The position numbers were made by a program, and so were the translations under genes. Source: Fretibacter rubidus (GTDB lineage Bacteria; Pseudomonadota; Alphaproteobacteria; Caulobacterales; Maricaulaceae). Taken from it: DNA of 64,000 nt. Below the pieces are notes generated by a model that did no database searches, had not been told where the DNA came from, and worked only from the letters and a program-made list of their open reading frames with translations. Shown here piece after piece: positions 1-7,813 of this stretch. Position 1 is the stretch's first letter; every line of letters starts with the position of its first letter. The DNA lies in the NCBI RefSeq assembly GCF_041429785.1, contig NZ_CP163423.1:3348001-3412000 (forward strand), written 5' to 3'.

Positions 1-1424
1 CCCACAACTTGGGACCCTGGTGCCAGTGATGTTTTCACCCAAGGCTTGACGGTCAAGCCAAGCTTGTTGGCTTTTTGCGCGACAAGACCCGCCGCCATCA
101 TCACGGACGGGTTTGAGGTGTTGGTGCATGACGTGATGGCCGCAATAAATACATCGCCGTGATCGACGCTGTAATCTTTGCCTTTGACGGGCACGGCACT
201 GTCGCCTTTGGGAGTTTTGCCAAATTCATCACGTAGGATCGTGGCAAAATGCCGGTTGGCACCGTCCAAATCAAAACGATCTTGCGGACGTTTTGGGCCA
301 GAAATCGCAGGCTTAATAGAGGACACATCAAGGCTGATGGTGCTGGTGTATTCCGGCGTGCTGCTGTCGCGCCAAAGGCCCTGCGCTTTGGCATAGGCTT
401 CGACCAATTCAATACGTTGCTTATCACGGCCAGTCGCTTCGAGATATTTCAGCGTGTCACCATCAATCGGGAAGAAGCCGCAAGTTGCGCCGTATTCGGG
501 GGCCATATTGGCAATCGTCGCTTGGTCTTCAAGAGAGAGGTGATCAAGACCAGCGCCGTAAAATTCGACGAATTTTCCGACCACACCTTTTTTGCGCAGC
601 ATTTCAACAACGCGCAAAACCATATCAGTGGCTGTTGCCCCTTCGGGCAGTTTCCCTGTCAGCTCAAAACCCACGACTTCGGGGATAAGCATAGACACGG
701 GCTGGCCGAGCATAGCAGCTTCGGCTTCAATACCGCCAACACCCCAACCCAGAACGGACAAGCCGTTAATCATGGTTGTGTGGGAATCCGTGCCAACAAG
801 TGTGTCAGGGAAGGCATAGGTTTTGCCGTCTTCTGTTTTGGTCCAAACGGTCTGCGCCAGATTTTCCAAATTCACTTGGTGACAAATACCAGTGCCAGGG
901 GGCACAACGGCGAAATCATCAAAGGCTTCTTGACCCCATTTTAGGAAATCATAACGTTCGCCGTTACGTTCATATTCGCGGGCGACATTTTTCTTAAACG
1001 CATTTTGCGTGCCGAAATAATCAACCATGACAGAGTGGTCGATGACCAAATGCACAGGGTTTAGCGGGTTAATCGCAGAGGGTTCTTTACCCAAGTTTTT
1101 CATGGCGTCGCGCATGGCGGCCAAATCGACGACGGCGGGCACGCCTGTGAAATCCTGCATTAGGACACGGGCGGGACGATAGGCAATCTCGTGGGTCGAT
1201 GTTTTTGGACCGAGCCATAATAGCATGGCTTCGATATCAGCTTTGGTGACAGTTTTGCCGTCTTCATGGCGGAGCAGATTTTCAAGTAGAACCTTTAATG
1301 AGCGCGGTAGTTTTGATGCGCCTTTCAGGCCGTTTTCTTCGGCGACCTTCAGGTCGTAATATGTATATGTGCCAGAGCGAACTTTGATCTCGCGTTCGCA
1401 CTTAAAACTATCGAGTGATGCCAT
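1..1424 (-). CDS. acnA: Aconitate hydratase (aconitase A), 3' end cut by the window edge
   Basis: Interconverts citrate and isocitrate in the TCA cycle through a 4Fe-4S cluster in the cytoplasm. The reverse strand reads without interruption from ATG at 1424 to the window edge, giving the first 474 residues of a protein usually near 890. It begins [10 protein letters not shown] and contains the motif TSCTNTSNP with the cluster cysteine at about residue 433, matching AcnA-type aconitases. [12 protein letters not shown] and [20 protein letters not shown] segments, typical of the family, lie before it. The remaining cluster ligands and the C-terminal swivel domain lie outside the window. It is divergent from the TerB-like gene. 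Identification is secure; only the length is unknown. Confidence 0.97.
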   Translation of the reverse strand, partial: MASLDSFKCEREIKVRSGTYTYYDLKVAEENGLKGASKLPRSLKVLLENLLRHEDGKTVTKADIEAMLLWLGPKTSTHEIAYRPARVLMQDFTGVPAVVDLAAMRDAMKNLGKEPSAINPLNPVHLVIDHSVMVDYFGTQNAFKKNVAREYERNGERYDFLKWGQEAFDDFAVVPPGTGICHQVNLENLAQTVWTKTEDGKTYAFPDTLVGTDSHTTMINGLSVLGWGVGGIEAEAAMLGQPVSMLIPEVVGFELTGKLPEGATATDMVLRVVEMLRKKGVVGKFVEFYGAGLDHLSLEDQATIANMAPEYGATCGFFPIDGDTLKYLEATGRDKQRIELVEAYAKAQGLWRDSSTPEYTSTISLDVSSIKPAISGPKRPQDRFDLDGANRHFATILRDEFGKTPKGDSAVPVKGKDYSVDHGDVFIAAITSCTNTSNPSVMMAAGLVAQKANKLGLTVKPWVKTSLAPGSQVV

Positions 1425-1499
1425 GATGTGTCCTTTACCAATGAAGCCCGAAGGGTTGCCTTGGGCCGGGAGCGGGCAGGGGCCGCGCTGTCTTGGCGT

Positions 1500-1527
1500 C
1501 TTATAACAATAATCATAGCTTTCGCAA
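1500..1527 (-). promoter_or_regulatory. Candidate sigma70-type promoter of acnA
   Basis: On the minus strand TTGCGA (1527-1522) and TATAAG (1505-1500) are separated by 16 bp, about 75 bp upstream of the acnA start. The hexamers are partial matches to the consensus. No experimental support is available, and alphaproteobacterial promoters deviate from the E. coli consensus, so this is a candidate only. Confidence 0.35.
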
Positions 1528-1683
1528 TTCTTTAACGGGATTTTGCGCGGCTTAATAAGGTGCTTTGCCGTCTCAAAAATTACGGCTGATGCATAAACGG
1601 GCGCAAAAGGTTAACGCCGCTGGACGGCAGGTTCATCGCGCGTTCATAGAAAAATCCATAGCCAAGCGGTTTGAGAGGGCACA

Positions 1684-2070
1684 ATGAAACCAGAACAATG
1701 GACTGATATTTTTACGCTTTTGGCGATTATCGTGGTGGCTGATGACCGCGTGTACAAAGAAGAGGTCGATAGCTTTGTCGCCCAAGTCGACATCCTAAAA
1801 TCCGAAGTGGGTAGCGATGCACTGGTCACGCCAAAGCTCGCCTTTGACTGGTTTGTCGCCCAGCGCGACGAAATAAAAGCGCGTGTTCAGCAAGAGAACG
1901 CCGAGTTTTTCATTGTGCGCACCATCCAAGGCCTGCTCGATTTTCCAAATCACGGCGCGCTTCTGCGCTCTATGGAGGCAGTATCGGTTTCAGATCGTGA
2001 GTTTCATATAGAGGAAAAATCAATCATTCAATTAGCGGCCGCCTATTGGGGGCAAACACCGCCCTATTAA
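1684..2070 (+). CDS. TerB-like domain protein, function unknown
   Basis: A 128-residue protein starting MKPEQWTDIFTLLAIIV. It has two similar helical segments, each with a small acidic D/E-R-V/E motif (ADDRVYKEEVDSF near residues 19-31 and VSDREFHIEEKSIIQLA near 101-117). This pattern resembles TerB/DjlA-type all-helical domains that may bind metal. No signal peptide or membrane segment is seen, so it is probably cytoplasmic. It lies upstream of lptC in the same direction, 129 bp before the preferred lptC start, and may be co-transcribed with it. The stop codon is followed at once by a 12-bp tandem repeat. The TerB assignment is by pattern recognition and its role is unknown. Confidence 0.7.
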   Translation: MKPEQWTDIFTLLAIIVVADDRVYKEEVDSFVAQVDILKSEVGSDALVTPKLAFDWFVAQRDEIKARVQQENAEFFIVRTIQGLLDFPNHGALLRSMEAVSVSDREFHIEEKSIIQLAAAYWGQTPPY

Positions 2071-2106
2071 ACGCCCTAACTGACGCCCTATCAGACGCCC
2101 TATTAG
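2071..2106 (+). repeat. 12-bp tandem repeat, three copies, after the TerB-like gene
   Basis: Three imperfect copies of a 12-bp unit beginning ACGCCCTA occupy 2071-2082, 2083-2094 and 2095-2106, directly after the stop codon at 2070. The last codons of the gene already resemble the unit (GCCCTATTA), so the array may have grown by slippage from the gene end. Confidence 0.8.
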
Positions 2107-2199
2107 GGGGCTTTGAAGACAGGTCGTGAAACCTTACTTTCCGCCCATCTCCTGAATTTGGCTATTCAGTTTAGCGACGCTTTGCCCTATAGCGTTGTC

Positions 2200-3354
2200 A
2201 TGAACACATCCGCGACAGAACCAACAGGCGACCATAGTGTCAGCGAAGCACTGGGATTGTGGGAACCCAAGCGCACATTGACCTTGGAAATGGCCCGCCG
2301 CCATAGCGCGCGGATCAAGCTCATGCGCCGCGTTTTAATCGGTGGTGCGGTAGTGCTGTCGGCCCTAGTCATATGGCAATTCGCCAGCCAGCCAACCGGG
2401 TTTGATTTGCCGGATAATCCAGAGGATAGCGTGCGGATGATTAATCCGCGTTATTCAGGCCGCACATCGGATAATCTGCCGTATTACTTGACGGCATCCG
2501 AAGCTGTGCGCGAGGCGGAAAAGACCAATGCCGTTAAACTCGCCGCCCCTGTGTTGGAATTTTACAGAGCCGCTGGCGCCGCAGTGTCTAAAGTCGTTGC
2601 TAAAACAGGTGTGTATAATGATATCGATAAAGTCCTCGATTTATCGGGTGACGTGGATTTAAACACCGATGACGGCTATGCCTGCCAAACATCACAAGCC
2701 CGTATTCTGGCCCGTGATAAAGCCATTGACGGCAATGCGCCGATCGCGTGCCAAGGCAATTTTGGCACGGTGAACGGCAATGAATATGCGATTACGGATA
2801 ATTATAAGCGTTTTGTGTTTAAAGGCGGCATGAGCGCGGTAATTGAGCGTGACGCGGCGCTTGCGGGCTCTAGTGCATCGGACGGCGCTGGTAATTCGGC
2901 CAGCCTCGGTTTTGCTGGCAATAGCCCGATTGATATTACCGCCGAGGAAGCCCGTTATGAGGACGCGCTGACAACTTTAATCGGCGGCGTTACCGTGCTG
3001 CAAGACGGCACAGAAATTACGTCAGAGACGATGATAATTGAACGCGCCAAGGCCGATAAAAATGTCGGGGACAGCCTAAAGCTCGGCGAGATTACAACCA
3101 TCGATGCACGCGGGGATTTTGTCTATATCACACCAGATCGCCGTGTCAGTGGTGACCGCGGGGTTTACGAACGTGAAAAAGACATTATCACGGTAACAGG
3201 CAATGTGAAATTAGTCCAAAAAGGAAGCTCACGCACAGACACAACTGTGACAGGCAACCGCTTGGTGTATAATTTGGCAACAAAAAAGGCTGAATTTGGC
3301 CAAGACTGCACGGGTGATGACTGCGGGCGTGTCACCTTTGGTACAGGACAATAA
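2200..3354 (+). CDS. lptC: LPS export protein LptC with an extra OstA-like C-terminal part
   Basis: LptC is the bitopic inner-membrane protein that passes lipopolysaccharide from the LptBFG ABC transporter to periplasmic LptA. From the preferred ATG at 2200 it has 384 residues, longer than the usual 190-230. A TTG start at 2113 is possible but its purine-rich stretch lies too close. One membrane helix is at about residues 44-62 after a basic stretch. The periplasmic part ends with an OstA-like segment (GDFVYITPDRRVSGDRGVYE, then VTGNRLVYNLATKKAEFG) that closely resembles the end of the neighbouring LptA. It is followed 8 bp later by lptA. The family is clear; the extra length suggests an internal duplication. 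Confidence 0.85.
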   Translation: MNTSATEPTGDHSVSEALGLWEPKRTLTLEMARRHSARIKLMRRVLIGGAVVLSALVIWQFASQPTGFDLPDNPEDSVRMINPRYSGRTSDNLPYYLTASEAVREAEKTNAVKLAAPVLEFYRAAGAAVSKVVAKTGVYNDIDKVLDLSGDVDLNTDDGYACQTSQARILARDKAIDGNAPIACQGNFGTVNGNEYAITDNYKRFVFKGGMSAVIERDAALAGSSASDGAGNSASLGFAGNSPIDITAEEARYEDALTTLIGGVTVLQDGTEITSETMIIERAKADKNVGDSLKLGEITTIDARGDFVYITPDRRVSGDRGVYEREKDIITVTGNVKLVQKGSSRTDTTVTGNRLVYNLATKKAEFGQDCTGDDCGRVTFGTGQ

Positions 3355-3362
3355 TAGGTTTG

Positions 3363-3911
3363 ATGATGATACGATATTTAACAGCATTCACTGCGGTCGC
3401 GGCCTCTCTGCTTTTCCCGTTATCCGCCCAGGCTCAATTTGCCGCTAACTCTTCTGCGCCGATTACCGGCTCATCTGACCGCGCGGAATATTCGCCGGGC
3501 AAGATTATCTTCTCGGGCCAAGTGGATATTCGCCAAGACAATGTGCGTATCCTCTCAGATGAAATGACCGTGTTTTCAGGCGATAGAAACCGCGTTGTGT
3601 CTGCCAATGAAGCCTTTGAAGATGTGAACCGTATTGAAGCCGTCGGCAATTTTTTCTACATTACGCCTGACCAAGAAGTCACAGGCGCGCAAGGTATTTA
3701 TGAGCGCGCGAAAGACAGCTTTACGGTCACAGGTGACGTCATTTTGCTACAAGGGGAGGACAATGTCGTGACGGGTGACCGCCTTGTTTATAATCTGTCG
3801 ACCAACCAAGCGACGGTGACAGGTAATTGCAAGGGTCGGCGTTGCGGTGACAAGGGGCGTGTGAATATCCTGATTAAAAATAATGATAGCCAGCAAAGCG
3901 CACCGAACTAA
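3363..3911 (+). CDS. lptA: LPS transport periplasmic protein LptA (OstA-like)
   Basis: LptA forms the periplasmic bridge that carries lipopolysaccharide from LptC to LptD at the outer membrane. The 182-residue protein starts with a signal peptide (MMIRYLTAFTAVAASLLFPLSAQA, cleavage likely after AQA) and continues with beta-jellyroll repeats: SDRAEYSPGKIIFSGQVDIR, ALEAVGNF-like FYITPDQEVTGAQGIYE, and VTGDRLVYNLSTNQATVTG. TTG at 3360 and ATG at 3363 and 3366 are in the same frame; an AGG at 3356-3358 suits the ATGs. Its TAA overlaps the lptB start by one base (TAATG), which suggests translational coupling. Confidence 0.9.
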   Translation: MMIRYLTAFTAVAASLLFPLSAQAQFAANSSAPITGSSDRAEYSPGKIIFSGQVDIRQDNVRILSDEMTVFSGDRNRVVSANEAFEDVNRIEAVGNFFYITPDQEVTGAQGIYERAKDSFTVTGDVILLQGEDNVVTGDRLVYNLSTNQATVTGNCKGRRCGDKGRVNILIKNNDSQQSAPN

Positions 3912-4711
3912 TGAATATCAAAGCCTTTGGCAAAACCGCTGCCACCACCGCCAGTAGCACCGCCAGCATGGCGAGCGACTTCGTTGCCCCTGCCACAGGG
4001 TTGGCGGCGAATAATATCGGTAAATCATATCGCGGCCGTGTGGTGGTCAAAGATATCACACTGACCGTGCAACGCGGCGAAGTCGTGGCCCTTATGGGTC
4101 CGAACGGTGCGGGTAAAACTACCAGTTTTTACATGATTATGGGCCTAATAGAGGCTGACCGCGGCATGATTACGCTGGACGGTCAAGATATTACGGCTCT
4201 GCCCATGTATCAACGCGCGCGCCTCGGTGTTGGGTATTTGCCACAAGAGCAATCTATTTTTCGCGGGCTAACGGTTGAGGAAAATATCAAAGCCATTGTG
4301 CAATTAACGGAGAAAGACCGTAGCAAATGGAATGATAATGTCGATGCGCTGCTGGACGAGCTTAACATCGGTCATATTAAAAATAGTCCTGCCTTGGCGC
4401 TGTCCGGCGGTGAACGTCGCCGTGTCGAGATTGCGCGCGCGCTTGCGTCGCGCCCCAGTTTTATCCTGCTCGACGAGCCGTTCACGGGTATTGACCCCAT
4501 CGCCATTGCCGATATTTCCGAACTTGTGCGCTACCTTAAAAAACGCGGCATCGGTATTCTAATCACGGATCACCGCGTGCGCGAAACGCTCGATATCGTC
4601 GACCGCGCAAGCATTCTGTTCCAAGGCGAAGCCCTGTTTGAAGGCACACCTGACGAAATCCGCGCGAATAAAGATGTAAGACGGGTCTATCTCGGCGAGA
4701 AATATGCCTAA
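3911..4711 (+). CDS. lptB: LPS export ABC transporter ATP-binding protein LptB
   Basis: Cytoplasmic ATPase of the LptB2FG complex, which powers lipopolysaccharide extraction from the inner membrane. The 266-residue protein shows Walker A GPNGAGKTT (63-71), Q-loop (Q112), signature LSGGE (164-168), Walker B FILLDEP (184-190) and the H-loop in TDHRV. The first 30 or so residues (Ala/Ser/Thr-rich) are an extension before the usual LptB start. It completes the lptC-lptA-lptB operon. In many Alphaproteobacteria rpoN and hpf follow lptB; here a repeat-rich region follows instead. Confidence 0.96.
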   Translation: MNIKAFGKTAATTASSTASMASDFVAPATGLAANNIGKSYRGRVVVKDITLTVQRGEVVALMGPNGAGKTTSFYMIMGLIEADRGMITLDGQDITALPMYQRARLGVGYLPQEQSIFRGLTVEENIKAIVQLTEKDRSKWNDNVDALLDELNIGHIKNSPALALSGGERRRVEIARALASRPSFILLDEPFTGIDPIAIADISELVRYLKKRGIGILITDHRVRETLDIVDRASILFQGEALFEGTPDEIRANKDVRRVYLGEKYA

Positions 4712-4713
4712 TC

Positions 4714-4760
4714 GTCAATAAACCCGCTAGAGCGCAACGAAGGCGGTAGGGTTTATTGAC
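4714..4760. repeat. Inverted repeat (12-bp arms) just after lptB
   Basis: GTCAATAAACCC (4714-4725) and GGGTTTATTGAC (4749-4760) are perfect inverted copies around a 23-bp centre. The hairpin starts 2 bp after the lptB stop and overlaps the first copy of the 85-bp repeat. It could act as a transcript end or mRNA-stabilising stem; no T-run follows, so intrinsic termination is not clear. Confidence 0.65.
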
Positions 4761-4814
4761 GCGGAAAAGTGACGTGCGCAGATTGCGGTCTGTGTATTCG
4801 TCGTTAGGGGACGA
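4730..4814. repeat. Repeat family A, copy 1 (85 bp)
   Basis: This 85-bp stretch starts GAGCGCAACGAAGGCGGTAG and ends GTTAGGGGACGA. It is repeated with few differences at 4824-4908 and in more divergent form at 5799-5883. It contains no convincing gene. Confidence 0.8.
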
Positions 4815-4823
4815 TAATCCTTT

Positions 4824-4908
4824 GAGCACAGCGAAGGCGGTAGGGTTTATTGACGCGGAAAAGTGATGTGCGCAGATTGCGGTCTGTGCACTGGCCGTTA
4901 CGGGACGA
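4824..4908. repeat. Repeat family A, copy 2 (85 bp)
   Basis: Near-identical to 4730-4814, offset by 94 bp, so the two form a tandem pair. Differences are scattered substitutions, mostly near the ends. It joins the first copy of repeat family B at 4907. Confidence 0.8.
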
Positions 4909-5060
4909 ACCATCGGCGCGCCAGTTTCAAAAATCACTTTGCCGCACCCTCACGACATGGTTTCCGGGTCACCTTCGGCGACGTCGGAATGACACGGCTT
5001 CATAACGCTTCTGAACCCCTCACAACTGTCATTCCGACGCGCTTGCAAAGCGCCCGGAAT
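4907..5060. repeat. Repeat family B, copy 1 (about 150 bp)
   Basis: Begins GAACCATCGG and includes GACATGGTTTCCGGGTCACC and GTCATTCCGACGCGCTTGC. A second copy starts at 5128 and a fragment lies at 5703-5740. The GTCATTCC...GGAATCCA ends are inverted relative to each other, as in palindromic intergenic repeats of other Alphaproteobacteria. No coding capacity is credible. Confidence 0.8.
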
Positions 5061-5127
5061 CCATGGCGTTCTCTTTCGCTTTAATGCCTTAGCTTGAATG
5101 AAGCGGAGGCGGTGGAGTTCACACGGC

Positions 5128-5277
5128 GAACCATTGGTGCGCCAGTTCCAAAAATCACTTTGCCGTACCTTCACGACATGGTTTCCGGGTCACCTTTGGT
5201 GACGTCGGAATGACACGGTTTTATAGCGCTTCTGATTCTCTCATCCCTGTCATTCCGCCGCGCTTGCAAAGTGCCCC
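5128..5277. repeat. Repeat family B, copy 2 (about 150 bp)
   Basis: Matches 4907-5052 with scattered substitutions over its whole length, and breaks off after GTGCCCC near 5277. The two copies are separated by about 70 bp containing a GGAGGCGGTGGAGTT segment loosely like repeat family A. Together with copy 1 this fills most of the 620-bp gap between lptB and the next gene. Confidence 0.8.
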
Positions 5278-5331
5278 GCTCGACAGGACGTCATTCCCGC
5301 GCTAATCTGCTGCAAAACACAGGGGATTATC

Positions 5332-5601
5332 ATGGGACGGGTGCATAAGCTTCTGATCCGAAATTGTATAAAGGGCGTCGTTTTTGGCTGGGCGCTGCTG
5401 GCGCTAGGGCTTTATTTTAATGTTATGGGCATGGGTGACATCGTCTTTACCAGCAATGATAAAATCCTTGCGACATTCCTGTTGATGGTCGGCTTTGCGA
5501 TTACATTTGGCAATGCCGCCATGGGCCACGCCGTCATGGGATTGGCGCGAAGTGAGGCGAAAAAAGAGAAAAAGGCGGCGCAAAACGACCCATCACCATA
5601 G
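5332..5601 (+). CDS. Small two-helix membrane protein, function unknown
   Basis: An 89-residue protein preceded by a good ribosome-binding site (AGGGGA, 6 bp before ATG 5332). Two hydrophobic helices are visible at about residues 14-33 and 45-66, followed by a charged tail rich in Lys and Glu (EAKKEKKAA). It sits between the two repeat clusters and is not clearly linked to either neighbour. I do not recognise a family. A real gene is likely because of the ribosome-binding site and the coherent membrane-protein composition. Confidence 0.65.
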   Translation: MGRVHKLLIRNCIKGVVFGWALLALGLYFNVMGMGDIVFTSNDKILATFLLMVGFAITFGNAAMGHAVMGLARSEAKKEKKAAQNDPSP

Positions 5602-5702
5602 CGATGGGTGACTATAGTTTTAAGCTAGACTGTATCATTTCGAATAATTTTAAAATTTAGAAAATAATCCGTTTCTTTGGTGCGGCACGTCAACCCGCCT
5701 TT

Positions 5703-5740
5703 GTCATTCTGCCACGCTTGAAAAGCGCCTGGAATCCATA
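5703..5740. repeat. Repeat family B, short third copy
   Basis: A 38-bp stretch reading GTCATTCTGCCACGC then GGAATCCATAC matches the GTCATTCC/GGAATCC palindromic core of repeats at 5028-5066. It lies in the 271-bp AT-rich gap between the small membrane protein and the minus-strand unknown gene, where nothing else is seen apart from repeat A copy 3. Confidence 0.6.
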
Positions 5741-5798
5741 CCGTAATATTTCTAGACCGTGCAGTGCGTTTATGCTGATCCAACAAAAAAACCCGCTT

Positions 5799-5883
5799 GA
5801 GCGCAGCTAAGGCAGTAGGGTTTTGAATGCAGTAAAGAGACGCGCTGAGGCGAGCGGTCTGTGCAAAGGGCGTTAGGGGACGA
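5799..5883. repeat. Repeat family A, divergent third copy
   Basis: Shares the start GAGCGCAGCTAAGGC and the end CGTTAGGGGACGA with copies at 4730 and 4824, with lower identity in the middle. Its last bases supply the stop codon of the minus-strand gene that ends at 5873, so the gene and the repeat are joined. Confidence 0.65.
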
Positions 5884-6784
5884 TACTGCAAAACAAGTCG
5901 GTACATGCCAACATTTGTCCACTACGTTCTTCATATAGTATTAAAACTGTGTCTTCTAAGCGAAGTTTCAATATCGCGGGTCTACCACTGTAACGGTCCT
6001 TTCTAGGCAGAGTATCTGAAAGATGTATGCCGTTATCTAAGACAAAATCGCCTTGTGCATTACATGTTTTCACAATTTCTTTTAGCTGCCTAATAATACC
6101 GGATGCACGGTGTGTATAACGTATGGCCGTTTTTGCAGTAGACACTCCCATGCCAGGGGCCATGAATATTTCGCCATCAATTTCAATTGGGGAGTTTATA
6201 CCATTTTTTCTTAGGTCAAGTTTTTCAGTAAGAGAATAAGATTTAGCTAGACCAATGACGTTTTTAAAACGAAGGGGTTCGACTATATGTGGCCAACTCT
6301 CTTTAAGTGCTTTGATAAGTTCGATGTTAATCCAGACTAGATGGTGTCCACGTCCATGAGGAATAATATCAATGAAATAGCATGTGTCTTTACTAAAGCA
6401 GCAAAATAATATCGGACCTGTTCTTTTAACAAATCCATCATTCTCTATCTTGTCCGTTAAATGTAGATGATAAAACCCCCAATCGTTTAACATCATGTCC
6501 ATTCTATCAGTTTTTGTGCCACGAGACTGATGAGGCCCGTTTGAGATACCGTTTCTTAAGTTACGCTCTATCGCTCTCAATCCATCTTGATATTCCAATT
6601 TGTATTGAGACCTTTCAAAGGCTTTTGATTTTTCAATCTTGAACTGTCGCGCAGGAATTACCTTGTTTTTCTGTGCAATTAAATCAATTAAAGACATGCT
6701 TACAGTATTGGATTTCGGCTTTGCGCCAAGTTCTTTAGTAATGATGTCTTTTAAATTTTGTGATGTTTGGTCGATAAATTTCAT
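5873..6784 (-). CDS. Hypothetical protein in AT-rich DNA
   Basis: A 303-residue protein with no signal peptide or membrane helix. It is clearly lower in GC than its neighbours, which suggests acquisition by transfer. A central segment reads WGFYHLHL, then RTGPILFCCF, CYFIDIIPHGRGHHLVWI and ESWPHI; the pattern of histidines beside hydrophobic strands looks like a conserved enzymatic or toxin-like core. I cannot name the family. The last residues (about CSIVP) and the stop come from repeat family A, so the native end may have been replaced. No clear ribosome-binding site precedes ATG 6784. Confidence 0.6.
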   Translation of the reverse strand: MKFIDQTSQNLKDIITKELGAKPKSNTVSMSLIDLIAQKNKVIPARQFKIEKSKAFERSQYKLEYQDGLRAIERNLRNGISNGPHQSRGTKTDRMDMMLNDWGFYHLHLTDKIENDGFVKRTGPILFCCFSKDTCYFIDIIPHGRGHHLVWINIELIKALKESWPHIVEPLRFKNVIGLAKSYSLTEKLDLRKNGINSPIEIDGEIFMAPGMGVSTAKTAIRYTHRASGIIRQLKEIVKTCNAQGDFVLDNGIHLSDTLPRKDRYSGRPAILKLRLEDTVLILYEERSGQMLACTDLFCSIVP

Positions 6785-6816
6785 ATTTTTATTTATATGG
6801 ATAAAAATACCCCCAA

Positions 6817-6852
6817 AATAAAAAACCGCGCCCTGACTTAACAGGACGCGGT
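6817..6852 (-). terminator. Rho-independent terminator of mscL
   Basis: Hairpin with 11-bp arms (6825-6835 and 6842-6852, one mismatch) downstream of mscL on the minus strand, followed by a T-run (plus-strand A-run 6817-6825). Confidence 0.8.
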
Positions 6853-6877
6853 CTTTATTATAACGAAAGCAGCGGGT

Positions 6878-7291
6878 CTACTTAACTTGCTTGGCCATTA
6901 AGTCGCGGATTTCAGCGAGCAGCACTTCATTGGCGGGCGGGGCTGCGGGTGCGGCCTCTTCGGCTTTTTTCGTTTTGTTCATGCCTTTGATGATCATGAA
7001 CATCACAAATGCGACGATAATAAAGCTGATAAGCGCCGTTAGGAAATCACCAACATTGACGATAACAGCAGGCTCAACGACTGTGTCGCCGTCCATAACC
7101 GCTGGAGACATTGTGTATTTCAAGCTGGCCAAATCAATGCCGCCCATAATCGGGCTGATCAGCGGCATAAACACGCCGTCGATAAATGATTTTACAACAG
7201 TGCCAAAGGCAGAGCCCATGACAAAGCCAACGGCCATGTCGACCAAATTGCCCTTCATGGCAAATTCTTTAAATTCGGAAATCATTCCCAT
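6878..7291 (-). CDS. mscL: Large-conductance mechanosensitive channel MscL
   Basis: Homopentameric inner-membrane channel that opens on membrane tension to release solutes after hypo-osmotic shock. The 137-residue length is typical. The N-terminal helix and TM1 read EFKEFAMKGNLVDMAVGFVM, TM2 is near residues 83-104 (FLTALISFIIVAFVMFMIIK), and the cytoplasmic C-terminal helix ends in EVLLAEIRDLMAKQVK. The periplasmic loop between them carries the usual acidic residues. It lies downstream of ihfB on the same strand with a 109-bp gap and ends at a strong terminator. Confidence 0.97.
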   Translation of the reverse strand: MGMISEFKEFAMKGNLVDMAVGFVMGSAFGTVVKSFIDGVFMPLISPIMGGIDLASLKYTMSPAVMDGDTVVEPAVIVNVGDFLTALISFIIVAFVMFMIIKGMNKTKKAEEAAPAAPPANEVLLAEIRDLMAKQVK

Positions 7292-7400
7292 GATTTTTCC
7301 CCCATAAACGTCACGCGTGATTCGCGCAGGCGCTTTGTCGCATGTTTAAGGGTCTTAGGTCAATATTGGAAGGAGTTGAGACCGTATTAGTAGAAAACGC

Positions 7401-7688
7401 CTATTTGGCGCTATCGTCGATGCGTTGTTTTAGCTCTTTGCCAGCGCGGAAAAACGGCACATGTTTTTCAGAGACAAACACTTGTCCGCCTGTACGTGGG
7501 TTGCGTCCTGCGCGGGCAGCGCGGTGACGGGTTGAAAAGGCTCCAAAACCACGCAGTTCGACACGGGCCCCATTTTCCAATGTCTGAATAACACTTTCTA
7601 AAATGACGGCAACAACACGTTCCACATCACGACGGGTGAGGTGTTCATTGTCCTTGTGCATTTTATCGATGAGTTCAGAGCGGAGCAT
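7401..7688 (-). CDS. ihfB: Integration host factor subunit beta
   Basis: DNA-bending nucleoid protein that pairs with IHF-alpha and acts in transcription, replication and recombination. From ATG at 7688 it has 95 residues, the usual length; an upstream in-frame start at 7724 would add 12 untypical residues. AAAGGA lies just upstream of the chosen start. It begins MLRSELIDKMHKDN, contains RVELRGFGAFSTRHR and the DNA-intercalating arm GRNPRTG. It follows rpsA on the same strand, as in most Proteobacteria, with a hairpin terminator between them. Confidence 0.95.
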   Translation of the reverse strand: MLRSELIDKMHKDNEHLTRRDVERVVAVILESVIQTLENGARVELRGFGAFSTRHRAARAGRNPRTGGQVFVSEKHVPFFRAGKELKQRIDDSAK

Positions 7689-7754
7689 GTATCCTTTTAG
7701 CACTTTGCTACGTGGGGTCGTCAACTAGATTCGCAAATCACAGCTAAATTGTCA

Positions 7755-7787
7755 TAAAAATACCCGCCTCAGCAAGGCTGAGGCGGG
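7755..7787 (-). terminator. Hairpin terminator between rpsA and ihfB
   Basis: Perfect 11-bp arms CCCGCCTCAGC (7763-7773) and its complement (7777-7787) around the loop AAG, with A/T-rich runs on both sides. It lies 27 bp after the rpsA stop and could work on either strand. Confidence 0.85.
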
Positions 7788-7813
7788 CTAATTTTTGCTT
7801 AAATGAGGAGCGC

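Noticed and set aside
249-944. 231-codon plus-strand frame
   Set aside because: It lies opposite the aconitase gene, whose protein matches its family throughout; this frame matches nothing.
4563-4937. 124-codon minus-strand frame over the lptB end and repeats
   Set aside because: It overlaps lptB and repeat A, and its repeated segments simply reflect the DNA repeats.
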